Below, piece after piece: positions 16,935-25,240 of a stretch of 64,000 bases of DNA. Under the pieces are notes generated by a model. It was not told where the DNA came from. It searched no databases and saw only the letters and a program-made list of their open reading frames with translations. The stretch is from Halobellus sp. Atlit-31R (GTDB taxonomy: Archaea > Halobacteriota > Halobacteria > Halobacteriales > Haloferacaceae), in assembly GCA_003665935.1 (NCBI GenBank), contig QPLR01000003.1, positions 310,001 through 374,000 on the forward strand, in the 5' to 3' direction. A program made the translations under genes and the position numbers. Position 1 is the first letter of the stretch, and each line of letters starts with the position of its first letter.

Positions 16935-17392
16935 CGGGCCTCACCCCCGTCGGTCGCCGCCGCATCGGCGTCGGCGTCGACGTCGTCCTGTGGTTCGACC
17001 GCCGCAGCGCCGTGGTCGACGCCGTACTTCTCGTCGAGTTTGTCCCGACTGCGGGAGTACAGATACGCGAGCACGAGCGAACTGGTCGGGGCGAGAAACG
17101 CCACCGAGAAGTAGTGCGCCGGGAAGTCCAACACCGGAATCGGCTGCGTCATCACCTCGGGGGCCAAGAACGTCGCCGTCACCGGGCCCCAGGTGAGGAT
17201 GACCCAAGCGACGAAGCCGGTCCAGACCTGCTTGAGGTGGTCGCGCATAAACGGGGTGCTCGGCTTCAGGAGGTTGACCTCCGCCTCCAGGTAGTCGACG
17301 TCGCCGTCGTCTACCCCGCCGTCGGTTACGATTCGTCCGTCCGCGCCGTCGGATCGGCGTTCGGCCGATCCCTGCGAGAGATGATCACTCAT
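16931..17392 (-). CDS. DUF4212 domain protein (small subunit of sodium/substrate symporter)
   Basis: 153 residues. The core (residues 38-125) carries two membrane helices, in WTGFVAWVILTWGPVTATF and the HYFSVAFLAPTSSLVLAYLY region, the DUF4212 pattern. The N and C termini are acidic halophilic extensions. The gene overlaps the large symporter subunit by 4 bases and is presumed to be co-translated with it. It lies between that gene and acs. Confidence 0.9.
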   Translation of the reverse strand: MSDHLSQGSAERRSDGADGRIVTDGGVDDGDVDYLEAEVNLLKPSTPFMRDHLKQVWTGFVAWVILTWGPVTATFLAPEVMTQPIPVLDFPAHYFSVAFLAPTSSLVLAYLYSRSRDKLDEKYGVDHGAAAVEPQDDVDADADAAATDGGEAR

Positions 17393-17431
17393 AACGTTCT
17401 CCGAAAGATGTGGTCGTTCATCTGGCTGTGC

Positions 17432-19426
17432 TCAGTCCTGTACGCTCGCGCGGATCTCCTCGACGATCTCGGGGTTCCGGAGCGTAGAGGTGTCGCCGAG
17501 CGCGTCGCCGTTGGCGATGTCCTCCAGCAGCCGCCGCATAATTTTGCCCGAGCGGGTCTTCGGGAGTTCGGGCGTGAAGATCACCTGCTGCGGGCGCGCG
17601 ATCGGCCCGATCGCGTCCTCGACGCCCGCGACGATGCGGTCGCGCATCTCGTCGTCGCCGTCGTAGCCGTCCTCGGTGATGACGTAGGCGTAGACGGCTT
17701 CGCCCTTCACCGGGTGGTCCCCGCCGACGACCGCGGCCTCGGCGACGCCCTCGACGCCGACGATCGCGGATTCGATCTCCATCGTCCCCAGGCGGTGCCC
17801 CGAGACGTTGATCACGTCGTCGACGCGGCCTAGAACGGTGATGTAGCCGTCCTCGTCGATCTTCGCGCCGTCCTCGGGGAAGTACACCCAGTCGTCGGGG
17901 TCGTCGCTGTCGGTGTCTGAGTACTCCGCCCAGTACTCCTCGACGTAGCGCTCGTCGTTGTCGTAGAGGGTCCGCAGCATTCCGGGCCACGGCTTCTGCA
18001 CCGTCAGGTAACCAGCGCGGCCGGCCTCGACCTCGTCGCCGTTCGTGTCGACGATCTGCACGTCGACGCCCGGGAGCGGCGGCCCCGCAGAGCCGGGCTT
18101 CATACTCTTGATTCCGGGTAGGGTCGTGACCATCATCCCGCCGGTCTCGGTCTGCCACCACGTGTCGACGATGGGACACTCCTCGTTCCCGATGTGGCGA
18201 TAGTACCACTTCCAGGCGCGCGGATTGATCGGTTCTCCGACGGTGCCGAGGAGCCGAAGGCTAGAGAGGTCGTGTCGGTCGGGATACTCCGTGCCCCACT
18301 TCATGAACGCGCGAATCGCCGTCGGTGCGGTGTACAGCTGCGTCGCCTCGTACTCTTCGACAATCTGCCAGAGGCGGTCGCGGTCGGGGTGATCCGGCGT
18401 CCCCTCGTACATCATCGTCGTGGTGCCGAGCGCGAGCGGCCCGTAGACGATGTAGGAGTGGCCCGTGATCCAGCCGATGTCGGCCGAGCAGAAGTAGGTG
18501 TCCTCGGGCTCGATGTCGAGGACCGCCTGCGACGTCCAAGCGGCCCACGCGAGGTAGCCGCCGGTCGTGTGTTTCACCCCCTTCGGCTGGCCCGTGGTCC
18601 CCGAGGTGTACATCAGGAACAGCATATCCTCGGCGTCGCGGGCGACGGGTTCGACGTCGGCTCCGGCGTGGGCGGCGACGAGGTCGTCGTAGTCGTGCTG
18701 CCCCTCGCCGAGGTCGTGACCGAAATCGTCGCCGTTCGGCCCGAGGCGGTCGACGACCACGACGTCCGACACCGGATGTTCGACGGCATCGAGTCCCTCG
18801 TTGGCCTTCCGGAGGTGGTCGAGTGGATCCCCACGGCGGTAGTAGCCGTCGCAGGTGACGAGATACTCCGAGTCGGCGGCGTTCATCCGCGTGGCGAGCG
18901 CCTCGGCGGAGAAGCCCGCGAAGACGACCGAGTGCGGCGCGCCGATCCGGGCACAGGCCAGCATCGCGATCGGCAACTCCGGCACCATCGGCATATAGAG
19001 GGTGACGACGTCGTCCGCGCCGACGCCGAGATCGCGCAGCGCGGCCGCGAACTCGTTGACCTCGCGGTGCAGTTCCGCGTAGGTGTAGGTCCGATCGTCC
19101 TCGTCGACCGGTTCGCCGATCCACTCGATTGCGGCCTCGTCGCCTCGGTCGTCGAGGTGCCGGTCCAGGCAGTTTGCCGAGGCGTTGAGTTCGCCGCCGG
19201 TGAACCACTCGTAGAACGGCGGGTTCGAGTCGTCGAGAACGGTGTCGTACTCGCGGTCCCACTGGAGCAGGTCCGCCGCGCCGGTCCAGCAGTCGGGCCA
19301 GTTCTCCTCGAACTCCTCGTAGATGGCCTCGTCCGCGACGTTGGCCTGTTCGGCGAACGCCGAGGGCGGCTCGAATACGTCTTGCTCGGCCAGCCGCGCT
19401 TCGAGTTCTACGTCATCGTCTCCCAT
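17432..19426 (-). CDS. acs: Acetyl-CoA synthetase (AMP-forming)
   Basis: Makes acetyl-CoA from acetate, ATP and CoA via acetyl-AMP. 664 residues, full length. The adenylate-forming P-loop is YTSGTTGQPKGVKH, with WWQTETGG and YWAEYSD further on. The catalytic lysine, which is also the target of regulatory acetylation, is in PKTRSGKIMRR (about K628). Its position behind the symporter pair and in front of a Bat-type regulator and a second acs makes an acetate-use locus. The upstream region is AT-rich with several TATA-like motifs. Confidence 0.96.
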   Translation of the reverse strand: MGDDDVELEARLAEQDVFEPPSAFAEQANVADEAIYEEFEENWPDCWTGAADLLQWDREYDTVLDDSNPPFYEWFTGGELNASANCLDRHLDDRGDEAAIEWIGEPVDEDDRTYTYAELHREVNEFAAALRDLGVGADDVVTLYMPMVPELPIAMLACARIGAPHSVVFAGFSAEALATRMNAADSEYLVTCDGYYRRGDPLDHLRKANEGLDAVEHPVSDVVVVDRLGPNGDDFGHDLGEGQHDYDDLVAAHAGADVEPVARDAEDMLFLMYTSGTTGQPKGVKHTTGGYLAWAAWTSQAVLDIEPEDTYFCSADIGWITGHSYIVYGPLALGTTTMMYEGTPDHPDRDRLWQIVEEYEATQLYTAPTAIRAFMKWGTEYPDRHDLSSLRLLGTVGEPINPRAWKWYYRHIGNEECPIVDTWWQTETGGMMVTTLPGIKSMKPGSAGPPLPGVDVQIVDTNGDEVEAGRAGYLTVQKPWPGMLRTLYDNDERYVEEYWAEYSDTDSDDPDDWVYFPEDGAKIDEDGYITVLGRVDDVINVSGHRLGTMEIESAIVGVEGVAEAAVVGGDHPVKGEAVYAYVITEDGYDGDDEMRDRIVAGVEDAIGPIARPQQVIFTPELPKTRSGKIMRRLLEDIANGDALGDTSTLRNPEIVEEIRASVQD

Positions 19427-19547
19427 AGTCTATCACTCACAATCTCATACCCCTACATAAACGGGGGCTCTAATTATACGAATTAATACAGTAGGAATAC
19501 TACTAGTGTGAATTATTATTATGTATTTTGATACGACAGAGAGCCGC
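19427..19547. promoter_or_regulatory. AT-rich promoter region of acs
   Basis: 120 AT-rich bases ahead of acs on the minus strand. A TATA-like stretch (CGTTTATGTAG on the minus strand, near 19452-19462) lies about 26-36 bp before the ATG. A palindrome with arms TAATT/AATTA around ATACG (19472-19486) is a possible regulator site. The nearby Bat-type regulator is an obvious candidate to bind here, but that is inference. Confidence 0.45.
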
Positions 19548-21218
19548 TCAGTCCAGCCGTCCGGCAGCCGACGGAGAGTCCGGTGCATCGTCGAAGAACG
19601 CCGTCAGAAGCTTCTGCTGGGCCTTTCTGAGGTGGTTGTGGAGCGTCGGTGAGGAGACGTCGAGCGAGTCAGCCAGTTCCTCGGCGGTCGACCCGCGCGG
19701 CCACGCGAAGTAGCCGCTGTGATACGCCGCCCGAAGTACGGTCGCCTGCCGGTCTGAGAGCCGATCGGTCAGTCGCTTGCGGAACCCCTCGTCGGTCTCG
19801 ACCGGACGGTCGGCCTGGCGCTTGGCAGCCAGCGACACCGCCGGATGCGCGTCGGTGACGGCGTCGACGACTGCGCGGACGTCCGCCTCACCCGGCAGTT
19901 CGACCGTCACGGTCGCGCCGCCGTCCTCCGCGCTCAGCGAACGAACGCGAGCGCCGCTCTCGACGGCTGCGAGAGCGGGCGAGGCGTCGACGACGACTTC
20001 GACGGAAGCCCCGTCGCCGTAGTCTTCGATGAGCCGCGCGTCGGCGACGGCGTCGCTCGCTGCAGCCCGATCGAGTACCGGATCCGCGCCCGCGCCGTCG
20101 ATCACGAGATAGTACAGCAGCGAGCCGCCGGCGACGGGCACGACGCCGGAGAGTTCGACCCCGCAGTCGAGCGCCGCCGAGAGACCGGCGACGAACGACG
20201 ATCCGGCCGGACACCGGAAGTCGAGTTCGACGACGGTGTCCGCGAGCAGGAGGCGTTTTCGCTCGACGGCCGCGAGCGCGTGGCCGATCTGCGTGCCGAG
20301 AACGGCGAACGCCTCCCGACGACCGTCGCTCACGGCCTCTGTGGTGCCGATCCCGAGCACGCCGGCCGCACCGCCTTCCCGCGCGACCGGCACGAGGACG
20401 AGCGGGCCGTCGCCCGTCCGTTCGACAGTCACGTCGCCGTCTGAAACGGCGGCGAGCGCGGCCGCCTCGTGTGCTGCGAGCGCCCGCTCTACGGCTGTCT
20501 CGTCGACGCCGTCGGCCCCCCGCGAGGAGAAGCCGGACCCCGTTCGCTCGGCGAGCCAGGCGAACCGGACCCCGTCGGCCGCCGCGAGCCGCTCGCACGC
20601 CGTCTGGGCGACCGCTGCACCCGTCGCAGCACCGACGAGCGCACTGCCGAGGTCGGCCGCGAGTGCGACGTCCCGCCGGAGGTCCGTCGCCGTGTTGCCG
20701 TCGCCGAGGTCGTCGGTCAGCGCCGCCACGACGTCGTCTCGGTCCGGGTCGGAGAGCAGCGGTTCGAGGTGTGCGACGCGCTTCCACCCCCCGAGTGCGC
20801 AGACGACGCGCGGCGGGACGCCGGCGTCGAGACGGTCGGCGGCGAAGTACCAGCGGAGGTCCCGTGAGGAGACGTCGACGCCCGCGACGCGGTCGCTCAC
20901 CTCGCCGACGAGCATCTGGAGTCGCCGCGGTGAGACCGTCAGCAGGGGTTCGTCGTCGGCGACGCCGACGCTGCCGGCGTACTTGCGCAGGTCGTGTGCG
21001 ACCTCGGCCGGGAGATACGCCTCGCGGACGACGCCGTCGGCGTCGCGCACGGACAGGAAACGGTGGTCTCTCTGCGTCTCGACGTCGGCCAGGCGGACGC
21101 GAGTCATCTCCGCCGGCCGGAGTCCGACCTCGCCGCCGAGTCGGAGCACGAGGTCCTCGCGGTGCGTCCTGGTGGCTCGTCGAAGGCGCTCGTACGCCTG
21201 CGCATCGGGCGCCGTCAT
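19548..21218 (-). CDS. Bat-type HTH-10 transcriptional regulator with tyrosine-recombinase-like N-terminal domain
   Basis: 556 residues resembling the bacterio-opsin activator (Bat) family. Residues ~15-155 look like the catalytic fold of a tyrosine recombinase (LRLGGEVGLRPAEMTRVRLADV; then SSRDLRWYFAADRL and LGGWKR), but the nucleophilic tyrosine and the usual catalytic histidines are not apparent, so it is probably a binding domain. A GAF-like domain (~170-325), a Bat sensor domain (~330-470) and a C-terminal HTH-10 (LSDRQATVLRAAYHSGYFAW... SSPTLHNHLRKAQQKLL) follow. Set between two acs genes, it probably controls acetate metabolism. Confidence 0.88.
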   Translation of the reverse strand: MTAPDAQAYERLRRATRTHREDLVLRLGGEVGLRPAEMTRVRLADVETQRDHRFLSVRDADGVVREAYLPAEVAHDLRKYAGSVGVADDEPLLTVSPRRLQMLVGEVSDRVAGVDVSSRDLRWYFAADRLDAGVPPRVVCALGGWKRVAHLEPLLSDPDRDDVVAALTDDLGDGNTATDLRRDVALAADLGSALVGAATGAAVAQTACERLAAADGVRFAWLAERTGSGFSSRGADGVDETAVERALAAHEAAALAAVSDGDVTVERTGDGPLVLVPVAREGGAAGVLGIGTTEAVSDGRREAFAVLGTQIGHALAAVERKRLLLADTVVELDFRCPAGSSFVAGLSAALDCGVELSGVVPVAGGSLLYYLVIDGAGADPVLDRAAASDAVADARLIEDYGDGASVEVVVDASPALAAVESGARVRSLSAEDGGATVTVELPGEADVRAVVDAVTDAHPAVSLAAKRQADRPVETDEGFRKRLTDRLSDRQATVLRAAYHSGYFAWPRGSTAEELADSLDVSSPTLHNHLRKAQQKLLTAFFDDAPDSPSAAGRLD

Positions 21219-21365
21219 TCTGTTTCGGCCTTTTCGACTAGCCCGAAATAAATAGCACTGATTTAGCTGAAAATAGGCGGTAAGACGGGCAACTGAATTC
21301 GGTGCCAGCTAGATCCGTGTATACGCCGTTTCTTCTATTTCGGGAATTTCTAGAGATCCGAAGCG
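21219..21365. promoter_or_regulatory. Promoter region of the Bat-type regulator
   Basis: 147 bases between the regulator start and the stop of the second acs. TATTTATTTC (minus strand, 21245-21254) lies about 27-36 bp before the regulator ATG and is the likely TATA box. Inverted copies CCCGAAATA (near 21242) and TATTTCGGG (near 21336) lie about 85 bases apart; their meaning is unclear. Confidence 0.45.
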
Positions 21366-23294
21366 CTACCGCTCCCGCGTCCGCGAGCGGATCTCGCCGA
21401 GGATATCGGGGTTGCGGAGCGCGGAGGTGTCGCCGAGGTCGTCGTCGTTGGCGACAGCCTCGAGCAATCGCCGCATCACCTTTCCCGAGCGGGTCTTCGG
21501 GAGGTCCGGCGTGAAGACGATCGCTTCGGGGGCGGCGACGCTGCCGATCGCCCCCTCGATGGCACCGCGGATTCGGTCGCGCAGATCTGATTCGACGGCG
21601 TCGCGCTCGGGGGCGACGTAGGCGTAGATGGCCGTCCCGGTGGTGTCGTCGTCGGCTCCGACGACCGCGGCCTCGGCGACGCCCGCGACCCCCACGATCG
21701 TCGACTCCAGTTCCATCGTGCTGAAGCGCCGCCCGGCGACGTTGACGGCCTCGTCGATGCGGCCGAGGAAGGTCACGTAGCCGTCCTCGTCGGCGCGGGC
21801 CCCGTCCTCGGGGTAGTATCGCCAGGGGCCGCCGTCGTGTCTCCCCCAGTCGGTGCCGGTGGCGAGCGCGCGCGGCATCCCCGGCCAGGGGTGGGTGATC
21901 GCGAGTTCGCCCGACTCGCCGGGTTCGACCGGGTCGCCGCGGCCGTCGACGATCGCCGTGCCGATTCCGGGGAGGGGTCTGCCGGCCGCGCCGGGTTTCA
22001 TCGCGTCGACGCCGGGCAGCGTCGAGACGAGGATCGCACCGGTCTCGGTCTGCCACCAGGTGTCGACCACGGGGCACTCGCCGCCGCCGATGTGTTCGCG
22101 GTACCACTGCCAGGTCGGTTCGTCGATCGGTTCCCCGACCGTGCCCAGCAGACGGAGGCTGGAGAGGTCGTGTCGACCGGGGTACTCCGCGCCCCACTTC
22201 ATAAACGCGCGAATCGCGGTGGGAGCGGTGTAGAACACGTCGACGGCGTGTCGGTCGACGAGCTCCCACAGACGGTCTTTCTCCGGGTGATCGGCGGTGC
22301 CGCCGTACAGCACTGTCGTGGTGCCGAGCGCGAGCGGTCCGTAGACGATGTAGGAGTGGCCCGTGATCCAGCCGATGTCGGCCGAACACCAGTGGGTGTC
22401 CTCCGGGCGGATGTCGAGCACCGAGCGGGCCGTCCACGCGACGTGCGCGAGGTAGCCGCCGGTGGTGTGGGTGACGCCGCGCGGTTCGCCGGTCGTTCCG
22501 GAGGTGTAGATCTGAAAGAGCGGATCCGACGCCGCCCGGGAGACCGGCTCGACCTCGTCCCCGCGGTGGGCGTCGATCAGGTCGCCGTAGTCGTGATAGC
22601 CCGGCCCGAGGTGGACGTCCTGTCCGAGGTGGTCGAGCACGACGACGTCGACGTCGTGATCGAGCGCGAGGCGGGCGTTGTCGGCCTTGTTCTTCTGGGC
22701 GATGGCGTCGCCGCGGCGGTAGTAGCCGTCGCAGGTGACGAGATACGCCGAGTCGGAGCGAGCCATCCGCTCGGCGAGCGCGTCCGCGGAGAAGCCCGCA
22801 AAAACGACGTTGTGGACCGCGCCCAAGCGCGCGCACGCCAGCATCGTCACGGGGAGTTCGGGGACCATCGGCAGATACAGCGTGACGACGTCGCCGGTCC
22901 CGACGCCCAGTTCGCGCAGCGCCGCCGCGGCGGCGTTGACTTCGCGGTGGAGTTCGAGGTAGGTGTAGCTCCGGGAGTCGCCGAGGTGGCCCTCCCAGAC
23001 GAGCGCGCGCTGGTTCTTGCGCTCGGGGAGGTGGCGGTCGACGCAGTTGACCGAGGCGTTGAGCGTCCCGCCGGGGAACCACTCGAACGGCGGGGTGTCG
23101 CCGCCGCGGAAGACGTCTTCGGGGGGGTCGTCCCACTGGAGCAGGTCGCCCGCACGACGCCAGCAGTCCGGCCACTCCGCGGCGAACCTCTCGTAGACGT
23201 CCGGATCGGAGACCGCCGCCTGCTGTCGGAACCACGCCGGTGGGCTGATCGCGTCCTGGTCGGGCCGAGCCCGACCCGACCCCTCGCCAGTCAT
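21366..23294 (-). CDS. acs: Acetyl-CoA synthetase (AMP-forming), second copy
   Basis: 642-residue paralogue of the enzyme at 17432-19426. It has the same motifs: IYTSGTTGEPRGVTHTTG, WWQTETGAI and the catalytic lysine in PKTRSGKVMRR. It differs along the whole length, so it is an old duplicate rather than a recent one. It is upstream of the Bat-type regulator on the same strand, giving the order acs-bat-acs. It could have a different kinetic range or act on propionate; sequence alone does not decide. A TATA-like GCTTATCC on the minus strand lies 22-31 bp before the start. Confidence 0.94.
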   Translation of the reverse strand: MTGEGSGRARPDQDAISPPAWFRQQAAVSDPDVYERFAAEWPDCWRRAGDLLQWDDPPEDVFRGGDTPPFEWFPGGTLNASVNCVDRHLPERKNQRALVWEGHLGDSRSYTYLELHREVNAAAAALRELGVGTGDVVTLYLPMVPELPVTMLACARLGAVHNVVFAGFSADALAERMARSDSAYLVTCDGYYRRGDAIAQKNKADNARLALDHDVDVVVLDHLGQDVHLGPGYHDYGDLIDAHRGDEVEPVSRAASDPLFQIYTSGTTGEPRGVTHTTGGYLAHVAWTARSVLDIRPEDTHWCSADIGWITGHSYIVYGPLALGTTTVLYGGTADHPEKDRLWELVDRHAVDVFYTAPTAIRAFMKWGAEYPGRHDLSSLRLLGTVGEPIDEPTWQWYREHIGGGECPVVDTWWQTETGAILVSTLPGVDAMKPGAAGRPLPGIGTAIVDGRGDPVEPGESGELAITHPWPGMPRALATGTDWGRHDGGPWRYYPEDGARADEDGYVTFLGRIDEAVNVAGRRFSTMELESTIVGVAGVAEAAVVGADDDTTGTAIYAYVAPERDAVESDLRDRIRGAIEGAIGSVAAPEAIVFTPDLPKTRSGKVMRRLLEAVANDDDLGDTSALRNPDILGEIRSRTRER

Positions 23295-23410
23295 ACGTCA
23301 CTCTGCGTAGTGGTACGCGGATAAGCTTCCCGCTCGCAGCGGCTGCTGTGGAACCGACCGAGATCCTCGGAGAGGGATCACTTTTCCTCGCGTCGCACGT
23401 ACACACGCGT

Positions 23411-23971
23411 ATGCGACTCTTCGTCAGCATCGATCTCCCGGAACGGCTCGCAGACGCCGTCGCCGACGCCCAGGCCCGGCTCGCAGACGCCGGCGGCATC
23501 CGCCCCGTCGATCCCGGGCAGGCGCACCTGACGCTCCAGTTCCTCGGCGAGACGGAGCCGGACCGCGTCGCGGAGATCGAGGCGGCGCTCCGGCGCGCCG
23601 TCGCCGACGCCGACGTCGCTCCCTTCGAGTTCCGCGTGGGCGGCTTCGGCGTCTTCCCCGCGCTCGACTACATCAGCGTGGTGTGGCTGGGCGTCCGCGA
23701 GGGGGCGGGCGACGCGGAGACGCGGCGGCTGCAGGCCGCGGTCGAGCGCGAGCTAGCCGATCTCGGCTTCGAGAGCGACGACCACGAGTTCACGCCGCAC
23801 GTCACGATCGCGCGGATGGACGACGCCCGAGGGAAGGATCTCGTGCAGCGTGTCGTCCGCGAGACGGACCCGGACGTCGGGTCGTTCCGCGTCGAGGAGA
23901 TCAGGCTGAAGAAGAGCACGCTGCGGTCCGACGGCCCCGAGTACGAGACGATCGCGTCGATCGGGCTGTGA
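23411..23971 (+). CDS. thpR: RNA 2',3'-cyclic phosphodiesterase ThpR (2H/LigT family)
   Basis: 186-residue 2H phosphoesterase, which opens 2',3'-cyclic phosphates on RNA and was first described as a 2'-5' RNA ligase. The two HxTx motifs are H39-L-T41 (AHLTLQFLGE) and H130-V-T132 (HVTIARMDD). Start MRLFVSIDLP is the family N terminus; an ATG at 23348 would add 21 unlikely residues. The 3' end (ASIGL and stop) has been duplicated in tandem downstream. Confidence 0.92.
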   Translation: MRLFVSIDLPERLADAVADAQARLADAGGIRPVDPGQAHLTLQFLGETEPDRVAEIEAALRRAVADADVAPFEFRVGGFGVFPALDYISVVWLGVREGAGDAETRRLQAAVERELADLGFESDDHEFTPHVTIARMDDARGKDLVQRVVRETDPDVGSFRVEEIRLKKSTLRSDGPEYETIASIGL

Positions 23972-24085
23972 TCGGGACGCGAGTTCGCGTCGATAGGGCT
24001 GTGATCGGGACGCGAGTTCGCGTCGATAGGGCTGTGATCGGGACGCGAGTTCGCGTCGATAGAGCGGTGATCGGGGCGCGAGTCC
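23954..24085. repeat. Four tandem 33-bp copies of the 3' end of thpR
   Basis: Units at 23954-23986, 23987-24019, 24020-24052 and 24053-24085, each beginning GCGTCGAT. The first contains the thpR codons ASIGL and the TGA stop; copies 2 and 3 repeat ASIGL-stop in the same frame with one base changed, while copy 4 has diverged (reads ASIER). The repeat fills most of the gap between thpR and the convergent EamA gene. Confidence 0.95.
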
Positions 24086-24112
24086 GCGTCCAGTCTGAAG
24101 CGCCAACAGCGC

Positions 24113-25045
24113 TCAGTCCGTCTGGTGCGGGCGCGCCGTCCCGTCGCGCCACCGCCGGAGTCCGTTTCTGATCGTCGCTCGCTTGACGAGCACGAAGCCG
24201 ACGAAGATGATCGCAAAGCCCAGCACGGTCGTCGGCGCGAGTCGCTCGTCCAGTGCGAACCACCCGGAGATGGCGGCGAAGATCGGGATGACGTACTCCA
24301 GCAGGCTCACCTCGATCGGTCCGACCCGGCGGAGCAGCCAGAAGTAGAGGCCGAACCCGCCCGCGCCAGCCACGGTGGCGAGGTATCCGAGCGAGGCGAG
24401 TGCTTCGAGCGTCCAGACGGCGTCGGCCGCCGACTCCCACGGGAGCGCGATGCTCGTCGCGTGGAGGACGATCGCCCCGACGAGCATCATCCACGCCTGC
24501 TCGGCCAGTATCGGCATCGTGTCGTCGGCGTCGTGCGTGAGTACCGCGCCGACGGCGAAGATGACGGCGGAGCCGAGGACGAGGCCGGTACCGAGGAGGT
24601 CCGCTCCGGCAAGCGCCGCCGGGTCGGGATCGGCGATCGTGACGACGCCGACGAAACCGAGGAGCACGCCGAAGACGCTGAGCGGCGAGAGCCGTTCTCC
24701 CGTCGACGAGATACGCGTCAGGACCGGCGTGATGACGGGGATGAGCCCGAGGAGGACGGCCGCGACGGCGCTGGACACGTAGACCTGCCCGGAGAACAGG
24801 AACGCGTTGTGGACGCCGATCAGAAGGACGCCCCCGGTGAGGATCGGCCGCCACTCCGCGCCGGTCGGACGGAGTCGGTTTCCGCGAGCCACCGCGAGCA
24901 CGAAGAGCACGAGCGCCGCGAGATCGAACCGGATCGCAGCGAAGAGCGCGGGCGGGAGCCACGAGAGGCCGGCCTTGGTCACCATGAACGCGGTGCCCCA
25001 GATGGCGGCCACGAAGAGGAAGACGGCGGCAGTCAGGTTGCGCAT
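24113..25045 (-). CDS. EamA/DMT family transporter
   Basis: 310-residue membrane protein with ten hydrophobic segments in two EamA repeats. The first begins AVFLFVAAIWGTAFMVTKAG; the second contains ALASLGYLATVAGAGGFGLYF and SLLEYVIPIFAAISGWFALDE. Members export or exchange small metabolites or amino acids, but the substrate cannot be read from sequence. Start MRNLTAAVFLF is chosen because residues before it (from 25102) are polar and not conserved in such proteins. Convergent with thpR. Confidence 0.88.
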   Translation of the reverse strand: MRNLTAAVFLFVAAIWGTAFMVTKAGLSWLPPALFAAIRFDLAALVLFVLAVARGNRLRPTGAEWRPILTGGVLLIGVHNAFLFSGQVYVSSAVAAVLLGLIPVITPVLTRISSTGERLSPLSVFGVLLGFVGVVTIADPDPAALAGADLLGTGLVLGSAVIFAVGAVLTHDADDTMPILAEQAWMMLVGAIVLHATSIALPWESAADAVWTLEALASLGYLATVAGAGGFGLYFWLLRRVGPIEVSLLEYVIPIFAAISGWFALDERLAPTTVLGFAIIFVGFVLVKRATIRNGLRRWRDGTARPHQTD

Positions 25046-25161
25046 CGAATCGAGAGACGAAGCCGTCGGTGTTGAATATCCCGGAACGGAACGACGGAAC
25101 ACAAGTAAACTACCCCACCCAACTCCCTCGGCGCATACGCGCCTCGGTCCTCGAGGGTGTC

Positions 25162-25210
25162 GTCAGAACGCACGCGTTCTGACTGCTACCCAGAAATCTT
25201 CGATTTCTGG
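25162..25210. repeat. Pair of perfect hairpins next to the tnpB remnant
   Basis: Hairpin 1 (25162-25183) has 10-bp arms starting GTCAGAACGC with a two-base loop. After six bases, hairpin 2 (25190-25210) has 9-bp arms CCAGAAATC/GATTTCTGG around TTC. They lie about 30 bp beyond the former 3' end of the tnpB frame, where IS200/IS605 elements carry their right-end structure and the guide-RNA (omega/re-RNA) region. The same two-hairpin layout is inserted in tnpA at 58390-58440. Confidence 0.85.
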
Positions 25211-25240
25211 TGATGGGGCTTCGATGTGGACTCCCGGCAG

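Noticed and set aside
18194..19486. 430-codon plus-strand frame opposite acs
   Set aside because: Mirror of the acs coding sequence; no family features.
19548..21218. Active integrase
   Set aside because: The recombinase-like domain lacks a visible nucleophilic tyrosine and is fused to Bat sensor and HTH-10 domains; no attachment sites are evident.
21238..23499. 753-codon minus-strand frame overlapping the second acs
   Set aside because: Different frame from the acs enzyme and Arg/Pro-rich; a composition artefact.
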